Part shown: positions 37,101-42,334 of the stretch, piece after piece
Position numbering within the stretch: the first letter of the stretch is position 1
How the letters are laid out: each line of letters starts with the position of its first letter
Source: Bos javanicus
Taxonomy: Eukaryota > Chordata > Mammalia > Artiodactyla > Bovidae
Direction of reading: 5' to 3'
NCBI RefSeq assembly: GCF_032452875.1
Contig: NC_083869.1
Coordinates: forward strand, 118,550,001 to 118,614,000
DNA length: 64,000 nt
Program-made: the position numbers and the translations under genes
The notes under the pieces: model-generated
The model's database searches: none
What the model was told of the DNA's origin: nothing
What the model saw: only the letters and a program-made list of their open reading frames with translations

Positions 37101-39007
37101 CCATCCTAAGTAGAGGGTGAGGATTTCAGCATATGAATTTGGGGGATACAAGTACTCGGTCCTTAGCAGTGGGAATCGATAGAAGGGAAACTTGGAACCA
37201 TGCCTACCATTTGGCACTTTTGTCAACAGACTAGAGACGCCTCTCAGGACCTTGAGGAGCCCATGTGGTTAAACAAAATCAAGGACAAGCTGATGATGAC
37301 CTTGTACTACCAAGTGTGGGAGTTTGTGCGGGACATGCGTCTCATTTTCCAGAACCACAAAATGGTTTACAGGGTAAGCGGCTCTTCCTGCTTCTATTCT
37401 TCTTCAGTTAAGTCATTTTGCCTTTCAACTTCTTGTATCAAGTAAATGTTACAATTTCCCTCAAGCTCACCCAAGTAAAAAGTCTGGCAGTATTCTACAA
37501 GCCCTGTGGGCAATGGTAGGGAACATAATAACAGATCAGAAGGGATCACTGGAAGCATGACCCTTGGACGTCAGAGTTGACTTCTTCTCCATAGCTCCTT
37601 CTTCAGTTTGCCCATAAAGAACACTGGTGCTCTGCTCAATCATGTCTGACTCTTTGTGACCCCATGGACTGCAGTCTGCCAGGCTCCTCTGTCCATGGGA
37701 TTTTCCAGGCAAGAATACTGGAGTGGGTTGCCATTTCCTACTCCAGGGCATCTTCCTGACCCAGGAATCAAACCCAAGACTCCTGTGTCTCCTGCATCAG
37801 CAGACGGATTCTTTACCAAGGTGCCACCTGGAAAGCCCAAGCAAAAGTTGACTGCAGACCCAGTACCTTCCACAGGAAATGGAAGTACTTTTTTTTTTTT
37901 TTAATTGGACCTGGCAGTACTGTGTGTGCCTCAGAAGTCCCTGTCATCCTCATAGTCCCTTCTATCCTCACTCATCCCAGACTTGGAGACCATCCTGGGG
38001 AGTCTCGATGCTGAGGCATCCTAGGTCCATGAGCAGTTTGCTGCTGCGCACTTGCCCTCTGGCATCTGGGCCCTCAGAAATGTGTGTACAGGGGCCTCTC
38101 CCCAACACCTGGGCATCTCCCTATTTCCAGCATTTCTGGATGGAAAACAGAACTCTCATGGCCTTGGTGCTCATACAGAAGTGGGGTCAGGTCTCTCATC
38201 AGCAAGAAGCAAATATTTTTTGATGTTTTTTTACATGGACCATTTTTAAAGTTTTTATTGAATTTCTTACAATATTGTTTCTGTTTTGTGTATTGATTTT
38301 TTGGCCTCAAGGCATCTAGGATCTTAGTTCCCCTACCAGGGATCAAACCCACACACCCTGCATTGGAAAGCAAAGTCTTAACCACTGGACCATCAGGAAT
38401 GTCCCTAGAAGCACGTTTTAAAGGCAACTTGTGCCTCTCTCCTCTAAAGGAAGATAGCAGATCACTTTTCTCAAATTTAAAAATCTTGGATCTTTTTATA
38501 TTCACATTTCCTACTGCTGTATCTAAAAGTTAATAGGAATTATCTCAAGGGGTGGGAATGAATAATAAAGGAAGACACCATAAACTGACCTTAGACCTTT
38601 CTGTACTTTCATACTGTCACGTGGAATATGGGCTATGTTCAAAATCAAATAGCTAGAATTTTTTTTAATTAATCAACAAATTTCTGATGAAGAATTAGAT
38701 TGCAATACAGTGCCGTTTTTGTTCCTACATCTTCCAGATAAAGAGAAACAATCCAGCTATCAGGGAACATAAACTACTCTCAGCTGGATCAATTCTTACT
38801 TGACATTTGGGAGTCTAAAATAAAGCTCTGGATTAACCGAAACATCAGGTGTCTAAGCTCATTAGCAGTCTATGACTATTATTATTTCTGTCTTTGCTTT
38901 TTCAGGACAGTAAGTTCATCGGTCTGGGACTTCAACTAGAGACCCAATTTGAGAATGATTTCAAAGACATTTTTGGCATCCAGGAAATAAGTACAAACAG
39001 CACTTAG
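4050..39007 (+). CDS. SP100: SP100 nuclear-body protein, 3' half of gene (spliced)
   Basis: Ten exons (4050-4103, 16889-16936, 18195-18299, 21003-21145, 24054-24092, 30633-30748, 36255-36375, 36645-36716, 37230-37373, 38906-39007) join in one frame with AG/GT borders. They encode a basic linker, SAND, PHD and bromodomain, then a stop. SP100 is an interferon-induced component of PML nuclear bodies that binds chromatin and acts in transcriptional repression and intrinsic antiviral defence. The long isoform has this SAND-PHD-bromo tail. I chose SP100 over SP140/SP110 because of features such as PRVPRDTN before SAND, SEPHY and PMWLNK in the bromodomain, and the tail IQEISTNST, which resemble human SP100 most closely. 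The N-terminal HSR domain is outside the window. A short exon between SAND and PHD (present in human) was not found. The family call is very secure; the exact paralog is likely but unverified. Confidence 0.88.
4104..5694. other. AT-rich intronic sequence, probable old L1
   Basis: The AT-rich sequence from about 4160 to 5000 has the look of an old antisense L1 3' region but is too diverged to name. I see no exon or RNA gene. Confidence 0.35.
5695..5860 (-). mobile_element. ruminant L1 3' end
   Basis: TTATTTTAATTGAAGGATAA, then CTTTACAATATTATGATG and CCATACATCAATATGAATCA are the antisense 3' terminus of the ruminant L1. It is 5'-truncated and moderately diverged. Confidence 0.8.
5861..8405. 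other. unassigned intronic sequence
   Basis: I find no recognisable exon, RNA gene or transposon. Adjacent ORFs at 6697-6954 and 6982-7218 have no motif I recognise. The stretch at 7960-8250 resembles a diverged antisense mammalian repeat that I cannot name. Confidence 0.4.
8406..9044. mobile_element. old DNA transposon with terminal inverted repeats
   Basis: The ends at 8406-8427 and 9023-9044 are imperfect inverted repeats, both starting TACAGCCA inward and sharing TTCATTA.TCA-like sequence (about 18 of 22 matches). The interior is non-coding. It behaves like a non-autonomous ancient mammalian DNA transposon; I cannot name the family. Confidence 0.6.
9045..11837. other. AT-rich intron, probable antisense old L1
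   Basis: From about 9120 to 10990 the sequence has the word usage of an old L1M/HAL1 element on the minus strand. From 10990 to 11837 I see nothing nameable. The ORFs in this stretch have no recognised domain. Confidence 0.35.
11838..12138 (-). mobile_element. Bov-A fragment fused to CHR-type SINE
   Basis: 11838-11940 is antisense Bov-A (TCACTCAGTCATGTCTCTTT). It runs directly into an antisense CHR-2-like tRNA-derived SINE, marked by GCTCTAGAGCACAGGCTCAG and ending CCACCAGGGAAGCCC. The two may have become joined by insertion into one another. Confidence 0.7.
12139..13889. other. intron with polypurine tract
   Basis: No exon or nameable repeat is evident. A nearly pure purine tract of about 95 bp runs 13334-13428 on the + strand. 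ORFs covering it (13301-13561) are Lys/Glu-rich because of the tract and show no domain. Confidence 0.45.
13890..14003 (+). repeat. MIR SINE remnant
   Basis: TCAGTTTCTTTATAGGTAAC, GGATAGTAAAACTCCC and TAGCATATAATAAGCATG follow the MIR consensus in the sense direction. Confidence 0.6.
14004..14730 (-). mobile_element. BovB LINE, 3' third
   Basis: The minus strand encodes BovB C-terminal sequence almost without interruption for 151 codons (14203-14658), including VHLVKAMVFPVVMYGCESW and WCWRRVFRVPWTARSSN. It then shifts frame into the terminal LRELVMDRESCCAAVHG segment. The 3' end is at 14004. Confidence 0.92.
15014..15084 (+). CDS. SP100: candidate SP100 basic exon, donor lost
   Basis: A strong acceptor (TTTTTCTATTTTCTCAG) is followed by a frame that accepts phase 1 from the exon at 4050 and reads RGGRHRIEILSNRASKRQ then TKRK. 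Human SP100 has a similar RHRSK...RGRKK...RK stretch at this point. No GT donor follows: the sequence reads AGGAAATAAATA, with stop TAA at 15082-15084 and AATAAA-like motifs just after. An ancestral AAA/GTAAATA donor would become this by losing one G. It could act as an alternative last exon or be skipped. Confidence 0.45.
15425..15530 (+). repeat. MIR-like fragment
   Basis: Phrases such as TTGTTCCTCTGTAAAGTGAA followed by ATAATAATAGAGACTAACTG match the MIR core on the sense strand. It is short and diverged. Confidence 0.45.
15826..15999 (+). mobile_element. BovB LINE 3' tail
   Basis: GGAGGCAGCAGAGGATGAGA through AAAAACAGCAACAAAAACAAC is a diverged BovB 3' end with an (ACA)-rich tail. Confidence 0.8.
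16240..16375 (+). repeat. MIR SINE
   Basis: TTTTCTCATCTGTAAGATGA, then GATTTGATAA-like sequence and GTTCCTGGCGCACAATAAAG follow the MIR sense consensus from the core to the 3' end. Confidence 0.7.
16515..16760 (-). mobile_element. probable hAT-Charlie DNA transposon remnant
   Basis: Phrases such as TTTTTAGTGGAACACAGCCA and TCCCTGGCCCTTTACAGAAA are typical of the abundant mammalian Charlie-derived MER1-like elements. Family name and boundaries are uncertain. Confidence 0.4.
16889..16936 (+). CDS. SP100: SP100 exon, basic AT-hook-like linker
   Basis: The 48-bp exon sits between TTTCTCCCAG and GTAAAA and reads IETVCTEPLKRGRKR with split codons at both ends (phase 1 in and out). It joins the next exon as ...PLKRGRKRG PRVP, matching PLKRRRKRGPRIP of human SP100. 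The KRGRKR core is AT-hook-like and is also a plausible nuclear localisation signal. It is very short, so gene finders could miss it. Confidence 0.8.
18195..18299 (+). CDS. SP100: SP100 SAND domain exon 1
   Basis: The 105-bp exon follows CTTGCAG and ends before GTGGGC. It reads PRVPRDTNMDFRRDQ and then LPVTCGEAKGILYKEKM. The LPVTCGE..G.LYKE motif is the signature start of the SAND fold in SP100/SP140/SP110, a chromatin- or DNA-binding module of about 80 residues. Phase is 1 in and 1 out, so the last codon is completed as Gly by the next exon. Confidence 0.93.
18330..18940 (-). mobile_element. possible ERVL-type LTR, antisense
   Basis: The wording (CAGCATATTGTTGAACTTAC; CCAGGGTTTTTATCAAGGGT; TAGTTACATAAGTGCCCTCTG) recalls antisense mammalian ERVL LTRs. 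No internal coding sequence is next to it. It lies in the intron between the two SAND exons. Confidence 0.35.
19120..19330 (+). repeat. MIR SINE
   Basis: AGACCTGGATTCGAGTTTCA and CACCCAAATGGGAATAATAA are MIR landmarks in the sense direction. Confidence 0.7.
19415..19714. mobile_element. mariner MITE interrupted by Bov-A SINE
   Basis: The ends TTGGGTTGGGCAAAAAGTTT and (3') AACTTTTTGGCCAATCCAA are inverted repeats flanked by TA on both sides. Without the SINE the element is about 76 bp, like the small mariner repeat common in cattle. A Bov-A SINE (19450-19662) splits it with an exact 11-bp duplication AAGTTTTCCAT at 19439-19449 and 19663-19673. Confidence 0.85.
19450..19662 (-). mobile_element. 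Bov-tA SINE inside mariner
   Basis: Antisense Bov-tA running from AAGTCGCTCAGTCGTGTCCG to TCTGAGCCACTAGGC. Its flanking AAGTTTTCCAT repeats are mariner sequence, so it is younger than the MITE. Confidence 0.92.
19740..19949 (-). mobile_element. Bov-tA SINE
   Basis: Antisense Bov-tA from GCTGCTCAGTCATGTCCAAC to GAGCCACCAGGGAAG. Confidence 0.92.
19979..20212 (-). mobile_element. BovB LINE 3' tail
   Basis: It begins AGTTCAGTTCAGTCGCTCAG, the antisense BovB 3' terminus, and extends to CAGTTCTTCGCATCAGGTGG, where it is 5'-truncated. With the two SINEs before it, it forms an 800-bp cluster. Confidence 0.92.
20529..20748 (+). mobile_element. Bov-tA SINE
   Basis: Sense Bov-tA: tRNA-like head GGGGCTTCCCAGGTGGCAC, body with ACCCACTCCAGTATTCTTGC, end GTTGGACACGACTGAAG. 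It ends about 250 bp before the SAND exon at 21003. Confidence 0.92.
21003..21145 (+). CDS. SP100: SP100 SAND domain exon 2
   Basis: The 143-bp exon follows GTCTCACAG and ends before GTATTT. It contains SSEKCIKDKNGKWFTLKEFE, the KNWK motif at 21089-21100 and then QSVRCGGWPLKILIQ. KxWK is the DNA-contacting core of SAND domains; here it is KNWK, as in SP100/SP140. The exon ends in phase 0 and continues into 24054. The donor GTATTT is weak at +3 to +5 but no better one is nearby. Confidence 0.93.
21350..22123 (-). mobile_element. ruminant L1 3' end
   Basis: The antisense L1 3' UTR and ORF2 tail: CTTTACAATATTGTCTTGGT, GTACCATCCCTCTGGGTCGT, CACTAGCCCCAAGCATCCAG, then the conserved mammalian L1 tail ending near TTCTATGTAGTATTC. 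It starts about 200 bp after the exon at 21003-21145. Confidence 0.88.
22124..23126. other. unassigned intronic sequence
   Basis: No exon, RNA gene or nameable repeat was found in this stretch of the SAND intron. Confidence 0.45.
23127..23555 (-). mobile_element. MaLR/MLT1-like LTR, antisense
   Basis: ATTGCAGCTGTAACAATTCC, ACTTAGTGCCTTAAGACAAC and CCTTGGCTTGTGGCCCCTTC are landmarks of an old mammalian LTR on the minus strand. It is non-coding. The subfamily is uncertain. Confidence 0.55.
24054..24092 (+). CDS. SP100: SP100 SAND domain exon 3 with basic tail
   Basis: This 39-bp micro-exon lies between TTTTTCTTTCAG and GTAACT and encodes KGFLPNPSRKRKK. FLPxP closes the SAND fold in the speckled-protein family, and RKRKK is a basic nuclear-localisation-like tail. 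It is in phase 0 at both ends. If the donor is not used, the frame stays open into the intron as VTII and stops at TGA 24189-24191, which could give a SAND-only isoform. Confidence 0.88.
24351..25330 (+). mobile_element. Tigger-type DNA transposon, internally deleted
   Basis: It begins AAGTCCCCTATATATGAATG and ends near GACTTTCAACATGCTCTCGG. The middle of the transposase is missing. A 5' UTR runs straight into the C-terminal region, which still reads MARGFYLSEEAALVSEAQD and MKVVAAVQNAIRCYCVIHDE before stopping at 24907-24909. This is the tail of pogo/Tigger transposases, without the catalytic DDD domain, so it is a fossil. It also contains a long inverted repeat at 24487-24612. Confidence 0.82.
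24487..24612. repeat. 45-bp near-perfect inverted repeat (hairpin)
   Basis: Arms 24487-24531 and 24568-24612 are reverse complements over 45 bp with one mismatch, around a 36-nt loop. In RNA from the SP100 strand this would form a long stem. The right arm is ordinary Tigger sequence. The left arm looks like an inverted copy of it. Confidence 0.9.
25352..25490 (-). mobile_element. older L1 3' end
   Basis: TTTTTATTGGAGTACAGTCA, ATACAGCAAAGTGAGTCAGT and TTCTTTTCCCATATAGGCCA match the antisense 3' end of mammalian L1MA-type elements. Confidence 0.65.
26034..26264 (+). mobile_element. ruminant L1 3' end with TSD
   Basis: Sense L1 3' UTR (GCTTGGGGCTGGTGCACTGG; GATTCATGTTGATGTATGGC; poly-A-like tail). 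Flanking repeats CAAAGTAAC..TGACATTCA at 26013-26033 and 26265-26283 are its target-site duplication; the left one has two extra bases. Confidence 0.9.
26630..26848 (-). mobile_element. Bov-tA SINE
   Basis: Antisense Bov-tA from GCATGCTCAGTTGTGTCCGA to AAGCCACTGGGGAAGCC. Confidence 0.92.
26849..27820. other. unassigned intronic sequence
   Basis: No exon or named repeat was found. The 121-aa ORF at 27126-27491 has no recognised motif. The missing SAND-to-PHD linker exon (about 14 codons in human) was looked for here and not seen. Confidence 0.4.
27831..28615 (+). mobile_element. BovB LINE, 3' third, with TSD
   Basis: It starts at the reverse-transcriptase YADD region (ACAGATGACACCACCCTTAT) and ends GAACTGAACTGAATTG. 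It has a long open frame of 144 codons (27852-28286). AGGAGAGGAA at 27821-27830 and 28616-28625 is an exact 10-bp target-site duplication. Confidence 0.95.
28626..29217. other. unassigned intronic sequence
   Basis: Unique-looking sequence without a visible exon or repeat. Confidence 0.4.
29218..29408 (-). mobile_element. CHR-type tRNA-derived SINE
   Basis: Antisense: a TTTATTGAGTTTGTTACAAT tail, then GGATCTTAGTTCCTCAACCA and CTTAACCACTAGGATGCC. This is the CHR-like cetartiodactyl tRNA SINE layout. Confidence 0.75.
29478..29665 (-). mobile_element. ruminant L1 3' end
   Basis: Antisense TTTTTAATTGAAGGGTAATT, CTTTACAATATTGTGTTAGT and CATCAGCATGAGTCAGTCAT. It resembles the copy at 5695. Confidence 0.8.
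30136..30238 (+). mobile_element. CHR-type SINE with TSD
   Basis: Sense GGGACTTTCCCGGCTTATGA..CCTGGTCAGAGAACTAAGAT followed by poly-A. TCTCAGTA occurs on both sides (near 30128 and 30242). Confidence 0.7.
30633..30748 (+). CDS. SP100: SP100 PHD finger, first exon
   Basis: The 116-bp exon follows TTCCTCTTCTAG and ends before GTGAGT. It reads PEDSNKCEVCSREKALL and then SCDTCPRFFHGNCHIPPKLA. It supplies zinc ligands C1-C2 (CEVC), C3-C4 (CDTC), the His of FFH and C6 (GNC) of a C4HC3 PHD finger. Phase is 0 in and 2 out. The human SP100 counterpart also begins PENSN.CEVC, which fixes the start. Confidence 0.94.
30749..31078. other. unassigned intronic sequence
   Basis: Intron after the first PHD exon. 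No further feature is visible before the BovB element. Confidence 0.4.
31079..33765 (+). mobile_element. BovB LINE with inverted 5' part
   Basis: 31700-33765 is sense BovB: the linker after the endonuclease (KKKCKKAKWLSEEALQTA), reverse transcriptase and C terminus, with many frameshifts. 31079-31680 is part of the endonuclease domain but on the minus strand (for example CQENMLV..NTLFQQ read in reverse). The RT catalytic box reads YAHD (33008-33019) instead of YADD. The inverted 5' part fits twin priming during insertion. Confidence 0.88.
33766..34145. other. unassigned flank, split by BovB
   Basis: Non-BovB sequence that continues after the next BovB insertion at 35458. I cannot name it. 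It ends in the CAGGAATTCAGCA target-site duplication. Confidence 0.4.
34146..35457 (+). mobile_element. BovB LINE with 13-bp TSD
   Basis: Truncated inside the RT domain, it reads LQARLQQYMNRELPDVQVGF, then an intact YADD box (34682-34693), to the 3' end GTGAACTGAACCGA. Exact CAGGAATTCAGCA repeats at 34133-34145 and 35458-35470 mark the insertion. Several frameshifts make it inactive. Confidence 0.95.
35471..36254. other. unassigned intronic sequence before PHD exon 2
   Basis: Continuation of the sequence at 33766-34132. No recognised repeat or exon up to the acceptor at 36254. Confidence 0.4.
36255..36375 (+). CDS. SP100: SP100 PHD finger end and linker
   Basis: The 121-bp exon follows TGACCTCTCAG and ends before GTGAGT. 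With the previous exon it reads K-NPWSCIFCQIKDLKKC, then CPESQPIYQESEILQKR and MLPREQL. WSCIFC provides ligands C7 and C8, so all eight PHD zinc ligands are present. The CPESQ..HQESE-like linker and LPxEQL are family hallmarks leading into the bromodomain. It ends in phase 0. Confidence 0.95.
36645..36716 (+). CDS. SP100: SP100 bromodomain exon 1
   Basis: The 72-bp exon lies between CTATCTTTGGCAG and a consensus GTAAGT donor and encodes KCEFLLLKVYCSPKSSFF and VSEPHY. KCEFLLLKVYC is the first helix (Z) of the speckled-protein bromodomain. SEPHY resembles SEPYY in human SP100. Both ends are phase 0. Confidence 0.94.
36837..37165 (-). mobile_element. MaLR/MLT1-like LTR, antisense
   Basis: GCTGTTATAACAAACTACCA, ATTGGGTGGCTGGAGGCTGA and CAGCATATGAATTTGGGGGA are landmarks of an old LTR repeat on the minus strand, inside the intron between bromodomain exons 1 and 2. 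Confidence 0.55.
37230..37373 (+). CDS. SP100: SP100 bromodomain exon 2
   Basis: The 144-bp exon lies between TTTTGTCAACAG and GTAAGC and reads TRDASQDLEEPMWLNKIKDK, then LMMTLYYQVWEFVRDMRLIF and QNHKMVYR. PMWLNK is the ZA-loop region, and IFQNH carries the conserved BC-loop Asn that contacts acetyl-lysine in canonical bromodomains. LMMTLYY, where human SP100 has LNEQMYT, is a local divergence. Both ends are phase 0. Confidence 0.95.
37627..37839 (-). mobile_element. Bov-tA SINE
   Basis: Antisense Bov-tA from GCTCTGCTCAATCATGTCTG to GTGCCACCTGGAAAGCCC. Confidence 0.92.
38219..38405 (-). mobile_element. CHR-type tRNA-derived SINE
   Basis: Antisense copy: TTTTTATTGAATTTCTTACA tail, GGATCTTAGTTCCCCTACCA, CTTAACCACTGGACCATCAG. 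Same type as the one at 29218. Confidence 0.78.
38906..39007 (+). CDS. SP100: SP100 last coding exon (bromodomain end)
   Basis: After CTTTTTCAG the exon reads DSKFIGLGLQLETQFEND, then FKDIFGIQEISTNST, and stops at TAG (39005-39007). This is the final C helix. The pattern KF..LG.Q...QFE..F..IF.IQE matches the SP100 C terminus better than SP140 or SP110. Confidence 0.94.
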   Translation, partial: DSKFIGLGLQLETQFENDFKDIFGIQEISTNST

Positions 39008-39205
39008 TTTGAGCCGTTCTTTTATAATGGAGCCCAATTCTAGTCGTCCCTCCAGAGCCTCCAGCAGCTACACAAGACTGTACCTGTGGCCTCACTGACC
39101 ATCTGCCTGTTTCCGTGCAAATAACACATTTCTTTTTCAAACTTGTTGTTGTTGACATTCGTGCTCATTTATTTTTCTAAATAAAATTTAAAATTTTCAG
39201 ATTCT
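39008..39205 (+). promoter_or_regulatory. SP100: SP100 3' UTR with poly(A) signal
   Basis: A short unique 3' UTR follows the stop codon. A canonical AATAAA starts at 39180 inside TTTTCTAAATAAAATTT, so cleavage is expected near 39195-39210. A T-rich stretch follows. A Bov-tA SINE begins about 150 bp downstream. Confidence 0.75.
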
Positions 39206-39352
39206 CTTACTGGGTAATAAGGGGTGAAATTCACAAAGGGAAATGTCAAGTCTTTCTATAAAGGATCATATTTTGCGCTTCCATTCACTTAAATCTTTAT
39301 TAGGTTCTTAAGTAAACTTTTCTCTTCTTTTCTCCTCCCCACACAGGACTTG

Positions 39353-39560
39353 TTGGTATTGTTTAGTCATTGTGTCCGACTGTTTTGCAGCCCCATAGAC
39401 TATAGCCCACCAGGCTCCTTCTGTCCATGGAATTTCCCAGCAAGAATACTGGAATGGGTTGCCATTTCCTCCTCCAAGGTTCTTCCTGACCCAGAGATCG
39501 GATCTGCATCTTGGGCATTGGCAGGCAGATTCTTTACCAGTGAGCCACCAGGAAAGACCA
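39353..39560 (-). mobile_element. Bov-tA SINE
   Basis: Antisense Bov-tA just beyond the SP100 3' end, from GTATTGTTTAGTCATTGTGT to GAGCCACCAGGAAAG. Confidence 0.9.
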
Positions 39561-39587
39561 CACAGGACCTAGTCATTTCTTATTTTC

Positions 39588-42022
39588 AGTTCAGTTCAGT
39601 TCAGTTGCTCAGTCGTGTCCAACTCTTCATGACCCCGTGGACTGCAGCACACCAGGCCTCCCTGTCCATCGCCAACTCCCAGAGTTTACTCAAACTCGTG
39701 TCCATTGAGTCGGTGGTGATGCCATCCAACCATCTCATCCTCTGTCATCCCCTTCTCCTGCCTTCAATCTTTCCCATAATAAGGGTCTTTTCCAATGAGT
39801 CAGTTCTTCACAGCAGGTAGCCAAAGTACTGGAGTTTCAGCTTCAACATCAGTCCTTCCAATGAATATTCAGGACTGATTTCCTTTAGGATGGACTGGTT
39901 GGGTCTCCTTGCAATCCAAGGGACTCCCAAGAGTCTTCTCCAACACTACAGCTCAAAAGCATCAATTCTTCAGCATTCAGCTTTCTTTATAGTCCAACTC
40001 TCACATCCATACATGACTACTGGAAAAACCATAGCCTTGACTAGACGGACCTTTATTGGCAAAGTAATGTCTCCGCTTTTTAATATGCTGTCTAGGTTGG
40101 TCATAACTTTTCTTCCAAGGAGCAAGTGTCTTTTAATTTCATGGCTGCAGTCACCATCTGCAGTGATTTTGGAACCCCCCAAAATAAAATCTGTCACTGT
40201 TTCCACTATTTCCCCATCTATTTGCCATAAAGTTATGGGACTGGATGCCATGATCTTAGTTTTCTGAATGTTGAGTTTTAGGCAACTTTTCCCTCTTCTC
40301 TTTCACTTTCATCAAGAGGCTCTTTAGTTCTTCTTCACTTTCTGCCATAAGGGTAGTGTCATCTGCATATCTGAGGTTGTTGATATTTCTCCTGGCAATC
40401 TTGATTCCAGTTTGTGCTTCATTGATCATTTAGGAAGGCTTTCTCATCTCTCCTTGTTATTCTTTGGAACTCTGCATTCAGATGGAAGTATCTTTCCTTG
40501 TCTCCTTTGCCTTTCACTTCTCTTCTTTTCTCAGCTATTTGTAAGGCCTTCTCAGACAACCATTTTGTCTTTTTGCATTTTTTTTTTGAGGGATGGTTTT
40601 GATCACAACCTCCTGTACAATGTTGCAAACCTCCATCCATAGTCCTTCAGGCTATGAAGAACTTTTAATTGTCTATCAGATCTAATCCCTTGAATCTATG
40701 TGTCACTTTCACTGTATAATCATAAGGGATTTGATTTAGACCATACCTGAATGGCCTAGTGGATTTCTCTACTTTCTTCTATTTAAGTCTGAATTTTGCA
40801 ATAAGGAGTTCATAATCTGAACCACAATCAGCTCCTGATCTTGTTTTTGCTGACTGTATAGAGCTTTTCCACCTTTGGCTGCAGAGAATGCAATCAGTCT
40901 GATTTCGGTGTTGACCATCTGGTGATGTCCGTGGGTAGAGTCATCTCTTGTGTTGTTGGAAGAGAGTGTTTGCTATGAACAGTGAGTTCTCTTGGCAAAA
41001 CTCTGTAGCCTTTGCCCTGCTTCATTTTGTACTCCAAGGCCAAACGTGCCTTTTACTCCAGGTATCTCTTGACTTCCCTCTTTTGCATTCCAGTCCCCTA
41101 TAATGAAAAGGACATCTTTTTTTTTGGTGTTAGTTCTAGGTCTTGTAGGTCACCACAGAACGTTCAGCTTTAGCTTTTTCTTCATTATTGGTTGGGGCAT
41201 GGACTTGGATTACTGTGATATTGAATGATTTGCCTTGGAAATGAACAGAAATCATTCTGTCATTTTTGAGATTGCACCTAAGTACTGCATTTCAAACTCT
41301 TTTGTTGACTATGAAGGCTACTCCATTTCTTTTAAGGGATTCTTGCTCACAGTAGTAGCTATAATGGTCATCTGAATTAAATTTGCCCATTCCAGTCCAT
41401 TTTAGTTCACTGATTCCTAAAATGTTGATGTTAACTCTTGCCATCTCCTGCTTGACCACTTCCAATTTACCTTGATTCATGGACCTAACATTCCAGGTTC
41501 CTATGCAATACTGTTCTTTACAGCATCGGACTTTACCTCCATCACCAGTCACATCCACAACTGGGTGTTGTTTTCGCTTTGACTCTGTCTCTTCATTCTT
41601 TCTGGAGCTATTTCTCCACTCTTCTCCAGTAGCATATTGGGCACCTACTGACCTGGGGAGTTCATCTTTCAGTGTCATATCTTTTCGCCTTTTCATACTG
41701 TTCATGGGGTTCTCAAGGCAAGAATACTGAAGTGGTTTGTCATTCCCTTCTCCCATGGACCACATTTTGTCAGAACTCTCCACCATGACCTGTCTGTCTT
41801 AGGTGGCCCTACATGGCATGGATCATAGTTTCATTGAGTTAGACAAGGCTGTGGTCCATGTGATCAGTTTCATTAGTTTTCTGTGATTGTGGTTTTCCTT
41901 CTGTCTGCCCTCTGATGGATAAGAATAAGAGGCTTGTGGAAGCTTCCTGATGGGAGAGACTGATAATAGGGGAATCTGGATCTTGTTCTGATGGGCAGAG
42001 CCATGCTCAGTAAGTCTTTAAT
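39588..42022 (-). mobile_element. BovB LINE with 5' end, RT core deleted
   Basis: Running 3' to 5' along the + strand it contains the 3' tail, the C-terminal region (93 open codons at 39970-40251), a YADD box (40368-40379), a sharp junction near 40425, the post-endonuclease linker, the endonuclease start (IGTWNVRSMNQGKLEVVKQE) and a 5' leader to about 42022. About 1 kb of RT sequence is missing at the junction. It is the most complete 5' end in the window. Confidence 0.9.
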
Positions 42023-42334
42023 TCAATTTAACCCAAGCAAAAACTAGAAGAGTTCATCAATACTAAACCTACCCTAAAAGAAATTTTTAAAGGTCTTTTC
42101 TAAGTATAAAAAAAAAACACTACAAACTTAAGTAAAAACCTAGATGAAAGAAAAAATCCTACTAGCAAAAGCTGTGGATCAACCACTTAAATGAGCTAAA
42201 TAAAGATGAAAAATCCAAAAATTGTCAAATGAACTATAACTATAATAAACAGTTAAGGGATAAACATGAAAGTGCAATATATAACATGTAAAACATAGAT
42301 GGGGATAGTAAAAAATATAGACCTTTTAGAATGT

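Noticed and set aside
4050..39007. Assignment as SP140 or SP110 instead of SP100
   Set aside because: The pre-SAND PRVPRDTN, SEPHY, PMWLNK and the C-terminal IQE.S.N pattern resemble human SP100 more than the paralogs. This remains open until a database search is made.
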